This document shows, one piece after another, positions 50,088-61,577 of a DNA stretch of 64,000 bases. The translations under genes were made by a program, and so were the position numbers. Within the stretch, counting starts at the first letter, position 1; every line of letters begins with the position of its first letter. This DNA is from Ichthyophthirius multifiliis (taxonomy: Eukaryota; Ciliophora; Oligohymenophorea; Hymenostomatida), in assembly GCF_000220395.1 (NCBI RefSeq), contig NW_004086062.1:2787-66786 (forward strand), given 5' to 3'. A model generated the notes under the pieces. That model saw only the letters and a list, made by a program, of their open reading frames with translations. It was not told the DNA's origin and ran no database searches.

Positions 50088-53000
50088 TCATTCTACATTT
50101 TTTAATAGATAAATGCCTTCTTAAATTTAAATTTGATTATTTTAATCACCATTTTATACTTAATTTTCTTAATATTAATAATTATTTTAATATTAATTAT
50201 CTTAATATTAATCTTATTAATTTTCTTAAATATCGAATTGTTACTTTTCTTAAATTTCATCATCTTCTTATTGACAATCTATTTCCTACAAAATATTTTA
50301 ATTATATTATTATTAAATATCTTAAGACAATTTATCGACTTGTTATTCAAAAGGTTATAAATTTTCGTCTTCATAATCTAATTTTTATTCACTTATATTT
50401 ACTTTATCATCATTATTATTCAAATTACTTCCAATCTATACTTAATTTATTTCCTAATTATCATCATTATTCAAATAAATTTATTATTGAATATTATCTT
50501 CTTCTAAGTAATTCTCTATTTATATTTCTTCTTCTTATTGTTATTATGAAAATTAAACATTTGATACTTATATTTTTTAAATATTTTTTTCAATTAAACT
50601 ATAATGCTCTTATTATTCTTAATAATAATTATCTTCTTAGTAACTTTCTTCTTCATTTTAAATATTTTCTTCTTCATTTTAAATATTTTCACCTTCTTAA
50701 ATATTATATCCTTATATATTTACTTCCAAATTATTTTATTCTAAAATATTATTTTGCTCCAAATTATTTTCTTATTCTAAATTATTGTTTTCTTCTAAAT
50801 CATTGATTTCTTCTTAAATATTATTTTCTTTTTTTAAATAATTATTTTCATTTAATATCTATTCGTAGTTATTTTCATTTTATAAATTTTATTACATTTA
50901 TTATTTCTATTCTTAATAATCTTCCATATTTTTAAAATTTTGCTTTTCCTCTTCATTATTTTTTTTTTCTTATTTAAATTTATTATCATTTTAATTTTCT
51001 TCTTCATATTATCGCTCATCAATATTATTTTCTAATTTTTTTTCGTATTATAATAACACATCAATATTATTTTCTTATTTTTTTTCAATTTATTCTAAAT
51101 ATTTAATATTTCCTTATAACTATTATTAATTTTAAATATTATTTTAATCCTAATAGTAGTATTACTGATTTTTTTATTAAATTACTTAATTATCTTGATT
51201 TAGCTCTTTATTTTTTAAATCGTTTGTTTATAATTTATTATATTAAATATTTTTGTTTTATGTTTTTTATTAAGTTTCCTCATCTATCTCATATTAATTT
51301 TCGTTTTATTCTATTTATTATTAATTTTCTTCTTCTATTAAATTTTAATTTTCTTCTTATATTTATTTTTCTTATTTGTCTTATTATTTTTAGTTTCCTT
51401 TATCATTTGACTATTCTTCATTTAAAATTTCTTAAATTAAATTGTTTTCTTCTTCTTAATTCATTTATTATTAATTTTCTTATTCATTGAAAATTTATTG
51501 AATTCTTTATTATGTTTAGTTTATTTTGTTTTAAGTTATTTATTCATTTAGATTATCTTGAATTTAAATATTAACATACTATTAAATATCATAATTTTTA
51601 CGGGTATTTTAAGCTAATTCAAAATTTTATTCTTTTTTTACATTTCCTTATTCTTTTAATGTTTTTAATTAATTTTTCATATTTTAATTATTGATTTCAG
51701 TAAATTAATTTTATTTTAATTTTTATATACTGTTATTTTAATTTTAATTTTACATTTACAAATTTAGTTAATTTAATTGTTATTTTTATTAATTTTAAGT
51801 ATTAATTTATTAAGTTTAAATTATGTTTTTTTATATATTTTATTAATTTAATTATTTTTATTAGTTTAGAGGATTAATTAAACTCTTTACTTTATTTTAA
51901 TTTGCTAAATCTTATTCTTTTTCTTTATATTTTTAATTAGTTTAGACTGATAAAGGTTAAATATTTGTATTTAAATTTAATGTTAATGTTTATTATTAAT
52001 TACTAATTTCGTGCTTTTAGACATTCGCTATCAAAGGCTTTTATATCTAAGGCGTTTTTTTTATAATTTATTAATTAACAACTTTTGTTAGTTATTATAT
52101 TTGGCTATTTTATTTATTTTAAGTTTCTAAATTTATTTATTAATTTTATTATTATTGCTATTATTGCTATTATTATTATATTTATTTTAATTACAAAGGC
52201 TATATTTTTTTATCTTAATTATTTAGTTATTGTAATTAAATGCCTATTTATTACGCTTATTATTAATTTTATTAGTTTTATTATTAAACATCTTTTTATT
52301 TTTATAATTATTAAATTTTTTATTAATTTTATTATAAAGTTTATTATTATTATTTTGATTTTTATTACTAATTTTATTATTAATCTTGATGTATTTAGCT
52401 TTTTTAAATTATTTACTGTTATTATTATTTATTTTGTTCTTATTTTTATTATACTTATTTATCTTATGGCTATTGGCTTATTTATTATTAGTTGTTTTGA
52501 ATTTATTAATTTACTTTCGATAAGTTCAATTATACTTTTTTTTTAGGTTGATTTTCTTATTCTTATTGACTTAAAATTTCTTATTTAATATTTATGATAT
52601 TGTTTTAAATTAAATTATTATTTTATTCTTATTATAATGCATTAACAGAATTTAATTATTTTTAATTTTATTAATTATTTTTCTAATCATCAATTTATAA
52701 ACCCTATTTTAAATTATTTTCCTTATTTTCTTTTTAAACTAAAAGCTATTCTTATATTTATTTTGTTTCATTAATATCTGTAACCTAATTAATCTACTCT
52801 AATTATTAAGTTACCTTTTATTATCTTTTCAATTCAAATTTTAATTTAGGTTTAGAAGATATAGATTATTAAAATTATACTCCTTTTTCTTAGTTTAGTT
52901 AATTTTCTACTTATTGTATTTCTGTTTATTTTTAATTATTATTTTCGATTTCCATTTATGATACTTCTTTAATTTAATTTTCAAACTTTTCTTTAATTTC

Positions 53001-55903
53001 TTCAACTTTTTTTATTTAAATTTCCTATTCTTTTTACTTGATCTCATTTTAATTTATTATAATTGTGTTATCTTATTATTTATACGTATAATTATCTTAA
53101 ACTTCGTTTTGTTAATCAAAAACTTTTTTTTCTTGATTTTAATTTTCTAAATTTATTTAATTTTAAATTTCTTATTACTAAATTGGTTACTCTACTGCTT
53201 TTTATGTAATTTCTTAATCTTTTTTTAAGTCAACTTAAAAAATTACAGGTATTTTTTTTTTTTAATCTTCAATATTATTCTTAAAAGCATCAATATTTTC
53301 AGCCCTATTATCAATTTATTTTTGGCTTTATTCTAAAGTAACTTGCTTAGTTTACTAAATATTGACTTATGGTTTATTATATTAATTTAAATTTGCTTAT
53401 TATTCTTAAATATTTTTTAGTCCATTTTACTAAACTATTTTTTAAATATTTTCCTGAACATTTTTTTATTAAGTTTGCTATGTTATTTTCATTGTATTAT
53501 CCTATATTATTTATTGTTCATTTTCCTAAACAGATTTTTAGATATCTTCTTTTATGCAACATTAACTATTAGCCTAATTAGTTTATTAAATTGTATTTTA
53601 TTACTTTTCAATTTATTTTTTTACATTATTAAGTTTTATTGACGGTTTAATGGGCTTTTCTTAAATTATTTATTTTTAGATACTAATTTAATTTTTATTA
53701 GTATCTTCTGTGTCTATTTTTTAATGAACATTATTAATGTTTGGTTATTATGATTTCTATATTTCTTTTAATTTATTTTATTCATTTATAGTTAAGTTTG
53801 GTTATTTAATGTTTATATTTTCGTCTGAAAATGCTTTTTATTACAAATAGAAATTTGTTCTTTCATCAAAAGGTAAATAATTGAATTAAATTAACTTATT
53901 TTATTAGCTTTGTTCAAAATAATTAATAACATCATTATCAATGTTTGAAATGTTTTTTATTTAATCGTAAACGTATTATTATCCTAGAACAGTTTCAAGT
54001 CCTTTCAAAAGTGTTTTTTTCTTAGCAAAAAGATGAATTAAAGGTTATACAATTGAAATAGCATCATTTTTTTCAATTATAGAAACAAAACTTTAAATAA
54101 CTTTAAGGTTTAAATTAAGAAAAGAATCATCAGTTATTTAATTGATTTAATGAAATTTATTTAGAATTTATTCGTTAAGCTTTCTTTTGTTAAATATAAA
54201 CATTATATAAGCTGCTGAAGCCAAAAAATTTTTTTCATTTAGTAATTCTAGATATAATTAATTATAATCAATTTTAAATTAAGAAAGAAAATGTTCCTGA
54301 ATTTTATTTTCGTCTAAATTTTTTAAATTCTTCCATGTTAATCTAAATATATTCTAAACTTAAGTTTTAAACTTATTCAAATTATCTATTTTTTCCACAA
54401 ATGTTGTATAAAGTTCCTTTATTTAATAATGATTTTTCTTGCTTAAATAAACACATAATATTGATTATAGAATTCTTTATATTATTCTATTTGTTCTCAT
54501 TTACTTTTATAAATCTACTTCAATTGTTTTTTCAAATATCTCTTTCATGTTTTAAATTGCTAATTCTATTCTTGTATTCTCATCTTGCTCTTCAAATAAT
54601 TTTTTAGCCAAATACAAAAGAGTTTGGTCAATATTTTATTTCAATTTTTCTTGTCCTTCTAAAGAATTAAAGTATTGTTATTGTTTTTCTGAATATTTTC
54701 TATAAAAGAATAATTAGCTGATAAATTAGTTTTATAATTATTGCTTTTTTTCTTTGCCTTTTTCAATTGTACTCTCTAATATATGTAAATATTTTAAAGC
54801 AATATCTATTTATGATGATTCTAAACCTTTATTTTATTTTAATACAAAAAAATATTTACTATATATATTATTTATATAATGAATATACCTTTTTATATCA
54901 ATTCAATGCATACTTAATTAAGTTTTTCGAAGTTGCTTTCAATATTTAAAAAGTTATTTATTAAATATTCATGAAAGTTATTCTTTTATATTTATATTTT
55001 TTAAACTAATGTAATTAAATGTTACTATAAATCAAAATTTTTTACATTTTTTAGTTTTATTATTTCTAAAATATATTCAAAAATGCTTTCTTAAGAAAGA
55101 ATTTTATTTTTTTAAGTTAAAATTTATTCTTAATCATACAATTAATTTGTAATATTTTCTAAAATTTTAATAACTTTAATCAAAAAATTAGGATTTTTAG
55201 CTGAACATTCTTATAAAAATTATATTGACAAATTTCTACATATTTCACTGTCTTCAAAGCTTGATATTATTTGTTCAAAAAATTAATCGTTCTGCTGAAA
55301 TTCTAAAATCCAAATCTTATATATATAAAAAAAAAATTAATAGACATAAATAAATAATTATAATATCTATATTTTATTTAAAAAAAACAAAAAAATATCT
55401 AAAATAAAACTAATAAATAAGGTATATTTATCTTGATTATTATTTATTTAAAGAATTTTATTACTACATTTTTAATAATTAAATTATTATATATTATTTG
55501 TTTATAAGCAATTAAATATTTAAACATATTTTAAAATATAAAGTACTTTCATCAAAAATACTGATATATTTTTTTCATTAACATCCTCTGATTGATAATA
55601 AAGATTTGTTAAATATAAAAGTTATGCTACTGCTTAATCAAATAATTATTAAATATCTTTATGTTTTAAACAAATAAACTTTTTGAAGTTTGCTTTTATT
55701 TCTTCAATTATCTAAATTTTTTTATCCTTTTAGTTTTAGGTTAAATATAATGTAATTAAATTCAAAAACTAACAATATTAAAATGAGAATTTACTAGATA
55801 TATTATTTTCTAACTTAAACTGTTTTAGTCTATTTTATTATTTCACTATAATTTAACTTTGTGTCAAGTTTTTGTTTAATATTTGTGTATTTTGAATATT
55901 CAT
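50088..55903 (-). CDS. Large helical protein with Gln/Glu-rich tail, function unknown
   Basis: The N-terminus (MNIQNTQILNKNLTQSQIIV) starts at 55903. Helical segments run through 53.7-55.8 kb, for example FQQNDQFFEQIISSFEDSEI, LIKVIKILENITNQLYDQEQ, EKNFLASAAYIMFIFNKRKL and SFVSIIEKNDAISIVQPLIH, reminiscent of HEAT/ARM-like helical repeats. At least one intron lies near 55,320-55,560. From about 53.6 kb to the end the protein is dominated by Gln, Asn, Glu and Asp, with near-repeated blocks around 50,450-51,150. It ends QIQEGIYLLKNVE before TGA at 50088. Roughly 1,850 residues if all is one gene; I could not verify every exon, so two genes are possible. The hydrophobic + strand frames in 50.1-54.9 kb are shadows of the Gln codons. 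No motif names the family; a scaffold role is only a guess. Confidence 0.65.
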
Positions 55904-56094
55904 ATTTTTTATTAATTTAAATTTTAGGATTTTAATTATTTTCTTTTATTAATAATAAATTATTTATTTTTATAAACAAATAAAAAAAATATAAATATAT
56001 ATATAAACTAATTACTAAAATTTCTATTAATAAATAAAATAAAGACTAACTTTTTAAATATTTTAAAATAAAAACATAGCATATATTAGAAAAA

Positions 56095-57355
56095 ATGAAT
56101 TATATTTCTTTTGATTACACGAATCCAAAAGAAAATAGTTATCTTCCCAAAACAGTTAAGCCTTTTGAAGAATATCCATATTATTATAATAAATATTACG
56201 AAGGCTATCCTTATACAGAATATCCTAAAAAATCATAATTGTATAACATATAAAATCAAATTTCATGTATAGGCTATGATAAATAAACTGATATGCTAAA
56301 ATCAAATATAGTTTTTTTAGATAATAAACCTCCTCGAACATATAGAAGTAGTTATACTATATATAAATAAGGTTCAGATAACACAACTTATGATAAAAAG
56401 TATAGGTTTTAATAAGAAAAAAATGAAATTGTATAAAATTTAAGTAGTGTATTTGAAAAAAATTAAGATTTAGAAAAAACATTATCTTTTTTAGATTATT
56501 ATTGTTATAGTTCTGAATTAGAAAAATAAAGTCGAGAATCTGAACTAAAAACTGTTTTCAGAGAACATTAAGAAAATATAGCAAAAAAAGAATTATTATT
56601 TGTTTTATAAGAAAATATAATATATGAAAGAGAATTGGAAAATATTAGATAAAACTTAGCCCGGTAAAATGATTTTTCAATTATTTAATTGTATTTTTTA
56701 TTTGATAATGATTAAATTAATGAAATTTAACCTTTTGAATTTGAAAGTGGTTTAAAAAAATTAGATATTAAAGCTGATTCTCTTGACATTTTTTTAACCT
56801 TAAATAGATATTCTTAAGATGGAAATGATTAAATTGGGTATTTTTTAAATTAAAAAAAAATGCAAATTTGTTTTTAATTTTTATATAAATATAGTCTTTA
56901 GGAATTTATAAACATGATAAAACCTTATAGAAAAGATAATATTTATGATCATATATTTTAAGACAAAAAAATTTCATATAACGTTAAAAAATATATATTC
57001 ATTATTTATTATATTAAATAATTAGTACATGAATTAACTTACAAAACAATATATAATTAAATTATTTAAATCTATACTAAGCTAAGAATCTGCTATGTAA
57101 CATTATAGATATGAATTGAAGAAAAAAGAAATAAAAATAGAAGATGCTTTCTAAGATATAGATTAAAATAATAGGTAATCTTTTACTCGCTAAGAGTTTT
57201 TGTAATGGATGAAAGAAAACGGTATTTATGTTACAAATTATGAGATGGAAGGCTTATTTTAAAGATTTGATAGAAAAAATAGTGGTTCAGTAAATTTAAA
57301 AGAGTTTGCATACGAATTAAAACCTAAATAATATAAAAAAATATAAAATAGATGA
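56095..57355 (+). CDS. EF-hand calcium-binding protein
   Basis: Two introns (about 56,840-56,896 and 56,980-57,022) give a protein of about 385 residues. The first 190 residues are Tyr/Pro-rich and then charged helical (KEELLFVLQENI-like stretch). EF-hand pairs follow: LFDNDQINEIQPFEFESGLK with LTLNRYSQDGNDQIGLQEF, then EDAFQDIDQNNRQSFTRQEF with LFQRFDRKNSGSVNLKEFAY. The loops DIDQNNRQSFTRQEF and RFDRKNSGSVNLKEF have the usual Dx(D/N)xxx layout, though several loops lack one ligand, so calcium binding may be partial. This class of Tyr-rich plus EF-hand proteins is common in ciliate cilia and cortex; location is inferred. The start is the first ATG in frame, behind an A-rich leader. Confidence 0.8.
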
Positions 57356-57902
57356 AAAACATATATTTTAGAATTTTAAAAAAATCATTTTAAATCATTT
57401 TTTTTATTATATTTAAAGTTTAATAAATTATATTTTTATTCATTTTGGTTTTCTAATTTGTTACTTAAATACCATATTTATAATTATAAAGGTATTTGCA
57501 TTTTTTTAAAAAATTGATTATTTTTCTATTATCAAGTAATTAAATTAAACAAATTATTATAAAGAAATTTTCTATTTTTAATTAATTTTTAAAATAATTA
57601 ATAAAAAAATAAATCAAATTTTTATAAAATTTTTTTCAATAATTTTATATACTTTTTAAATTTTATAATATAAATAGAAAAAAAATAATATTAATATAAT
57701 TTATGAATAAATAGTAAATAAAAAATTAAATTTATTTAAAAAAAATATATAAATTATTACTAAAACAAAAATAAAAAAAAGCTAAATATTTTATTTTTTA
57801 TTTTCTAAATTATATAAGAAATAAAAGAAAAAGAATTTTAACCAAATCAAAAACATATAAAAATTAAAATTAACTACGAAAAATAATCAAATTTAACCAA
57901 AT
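57356..57902. other. Intergenic, A/T low complexity
   Basis: Short spacer between two rightward genes with no motif-bearing frame. It must hold the ubiquitin-protease promoter. Confidence 0.55.
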
Positions 57903-60900
57903 ATGGTCACAAATTTCGAATAATTACTCTAAAAAGTTGAAGAAAACTTATAAAACTCAAAATTTTGTTATATTTTATCTCGAACATGGTATAATTAATA
58001 TTTAAATTCTAATAATAAAGAAGTTGAATATGAAATAGGGTTTTAAAAGCCTTCTGAAACTCCTAATAGCGATTTAATATAATAAGAAACTAAAAAATTC
58101 ATATTTAAGCTTTACTAAAATGAATATTTGAATACTTATGTAAATAAATAATTAATGAAATAAGCAAAAATAATCGATAAAGAAACATGGGAATTTATAT
58201 AATAATAATATCCATAATCAAGCGAAATAAAAAGGCCAATATTTAAATATTAGAAACACATAATATATAATGTAGAACTTTTATGTCCAAATATAATTAT
58301 ATTCGAAATAGAAACATTGGAAAAAATAATATTTTAGTTATCTGATTTGCAATTGAAACACTAAAACAATATTTTAAATACAAAAAAATGCTAAATCCCA
58401 TCTTATATAACTTTAGAAGAATTAAAATAGCTTTTTTTAGAAGAATTAAAAGTGGAAGATTTAAGAATATGGAAAATAGACAATAATTATTAAGAAGATT
58501 ATATATTTTTGTTATGCAAATCTATAAAATAAAAAAAGTATAATATAAAAGGAAAAAAATTAGAAGGATTTCCTAATAATTTATTAACTAGAGATTTTCT
58601 AAAAAACTCTTATACTATTCTTATTGAAGTTGGAAACATTTTCAAATTAGAAAGTGCTCCTTTATAAAACTTTAGTGAAGAAAAAGACAAAATGATATGT
58701 GAAAATTGCTAAAGTGTAGGATATAATTTTTCGTTTGTTTGCTAATGTAGAAACGTTTTTTATTGCAGTAGAAATTGTAAATACCAAGATTAAGATTTTC
58801 ATTCTAAAATGTGTGATTTAGCTGCTGAATCGGAAAGTGATGAAGAAATGAATGCTATACCTGTATAAATTAAAGGCATATGTGGATTAAGAAATATTGG
58901 TAACACTTGTTTTATGGCAGCTTGCTTATAAAATCTATATTTTTCAGTTGATTTTTCATAGAAATTCACTTTTAATACGATTATGGAAAATTCAAAAGAC
59001 TGTCTTAAGAATAAGCTTCTTTAAAAGTTTGTTAAATTATTTAAAGAAATTAGTATTGAGAAAGATAAAATTATTGAAATTTGGTCTTTTAAAACATAGT
59101 TTGCTTATTTATTTAATCAAGTAAAAAAATAATAAATATAATTATTATATATTTATATGATTAAGTATTAAGGTAACTATTAACATGATGCAGCTGAATT
59201 TTTTTTAAATTTATTAGATGCCTTAAATAATACATTAGGATAAGAAGAAGAATATAAATAAACAAATGATTAAATATGGGAAAACGCAGTTTCAAAATAA
59301 TACAATACAGTAATAAAGCAAACATTTTTAGGTTTATACAAAAGTATTATCTAATGCGAATTATGTGATTCTTCTTCTTAAATGTATGAACCTTTTTTGA
59401 TGGTATAATTGCCAATAAAAGCAAAGCCTTTATAAAAGCAAGTGCATATAAATATCGTTTTCGCTGATATATATAAGCAAACATCTAGCATAATTTTAAA
59501 TTATATATCAGAAAATACTAAATTAATTGATTTAGTTAGTATAATATGTGATTAATATAATTTCACTAATGTTATTTTTAGTGTTTTTCAATAAGAATAG
59601 TTTATTAATCATTTTTATGGAGAAAAGTTAAATGCTCCTTTTGCAGAAATTGAACATATTTTTTAACACATAAATAATACCTAATTAGTATTGTATGAAT
59701 GTAATTTTGATTTGAATCTTTTGCTTGATTAATAAAATAATAATTTTAAAATAATTACTTTCAAAATTGCTAAAATGAGTAAAATTAATACTGGTTTTAT
59801 GTAATTGGAATAAAAAAAAATATTCTCATGTCCAAGAATTCTATTAGTTAACACTAAAGATAATTTGTCTTAAATTTATTTAAAAGCTTATTAAGTCTTT
59901 GGGGATATTTATGAATAATATTTGGTAATTTTGAATAATTATTATCAATAAATTATTTACTAAACAGATAACTAAAACGATTAGGATAATATATTAAAAG
60001 AAGCTTAAAATAACATAAAATCATAAAACAATATTTAGGAAAATAATAGTTTGAAAGAAAAATAAAATAATAGTAATATATAATAAATTAATTAAAATAC
60101 AACGAATAAAATAATCTAAAAAGATTAATTAAATAATTATTTTAATAATTAAAAAAAACAAAATATTAAATAGCAGCCACAAAATTTAATTAATAATGAA
60201 AAATAATAAAACAAAAGTTAAAAATAATAATAAAATAATTAAAAAATATAAAATTGTCTATAACAAACAAATTTTTAAGAAACAGAAGAAGAATAAATAA
60301 ATGAAGAATTATAGTAATAGTTAAAAAAATGTTTCCCATTTATGATATGCATAAAATCAAAAAAATCAAAAAATTAAAAAGGGTAAAGTATATGTATTTT
60401 TTGCAAAAAAGATAATTGTTAAAATTGTTTATTTCCTTTTTTAAATTAAAAATCTTTAGAAAAATATTTAAATGAAAGAGGGAAAGATATTACCTTTTTT
60501 GAATTAGAATTCTTTTGGAATATTGAAAATAATGCTCCTAAAGAAATAAAAGACATATAATTGATTGATGTAAGTATATCGAATTAAGAAGTTAAAAAAT
60601 AAAAAATTCCTTCAATTTAATATTGTTTAGAGGAATTTACAAAAACTGAAAAATTAAATGAAAATAATATGTGGTTTTGTTTAAAATGTCAAAAAATGTA
60701 AATTGCTTTTAAAACTTTGTGCTTTTAAAATACTCCAAATAATTTAGTTTTTCATTTGAAAAGATTCAACAATAAAGAAAAAAATAATTAGTTAGTTTTA
60801 TATAATCATATCCTTGACTTTTCTAAATTCTGCAGTTAAAGTTCTCCTTATGTAGAATGTTTGAAAGAAAATTAATTAATCTACGAATTGTATGGGATTA

Positions 60901-61067
60901 TTATTCATGAAGGTACTATAGATAATGGACATTATATTGCTTAGTGTAAATTTGAAAATTAATGGTATTAATTTAATGATGATGATGTTTAAAAACTATA
61001 AAATTAAGATAAAATTTTAAATAATAAAAATGCTTATATTTTATTTTATTGTCTTTAAAAATAATGA
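57903..61067 (+). CDS. Ubiquitin-specific protease with N-terminal DUSP-like part and MYND finger
   Basis: About 1,040 residues with one intron (59121-59165). The N-terminal 90-160 residues resemble a DUSP domain (ETWEFIQQQYPQSSEIKRP) and are followed by a ubiquitin-like stretch. A MYND-type zinc finger lies near residue 260: MICENCQSVGYNFSFVCQC then NVFYCSRNCKYQDQDFHSKM. The USP catalytic core begins GLRNIGNTCFMAACLQNLYF, with the catalytic Cys in NTCF, and includes NYQHDAAEFFLNLLDALN. The His box is IDNGHYIAQCKFENQWYQFN followed by DDDV. Between the Cys and His boxes there is a Gln/Asn-rich insert of several hundred residues (about 59,980-60,290), and two Cys-x2-Cys pairs (CIFCKKDNCQNC and MWFCLKCQKM) form the USP zinc site. 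It removes ubiquitin from proteins. All catalytic residues are present, so it should be active. TGA at 61065-61067. Confidence 0.94.
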
Positions 61068-61577
61068 AAATTTTATTTATGTAATTTAGTATTTAAAAAT
61101 AAAAATAAATATTACTTTTTCTTATTTAATTTTTTATTTTTATTTTAAATCTTAATAAAAATGACCAATTCTGTATTTTCAACCTATATTTTTTATTAAT
61201 TAATTGAATTTTAAAAAAAATATTACAGAAAAAATAAAAAAACATTAAGAGCTAATTATGTATTTTTATCAATATATTAATATGTTATACATATGCTAAA
61301 TGTATAATAAATCTGATTTTATTAAAAACTTATATATAAAATATTTATTAAAAAATTAAATTTATATATTAAAATTTCTGATATATATTTTTTTTTATAT
61401 ATTTTCTTTATTTTGTACTTTTTTATAAATAGAATATATTTATTAGTAGTACCATTTATTTATTGGTTATTAAATAAAATTATTATATAAAAATTTTATT
61501 AATAAAAATAAACTGATAATATAATTTAATATTAAATAAAAATTACTTAAAATAATAATTAAATAATACAAAAAAAT
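61068..61577. other. Intergenic, A/T low complexity
   Basis: Spacer between two rightward genes. Only A/T runs; no RNA gene or motif. Confidence 0.55.

Noticed and set aside
50133-54949. Several hydrophobic + strand frames, apparently a family of membrane proteins
   Set aside because: They are shadows of the minus-strand Gln/Asn-rich gene: its TAA, CAA and AAT codons read in reverse give Leu, Ile and Phe.
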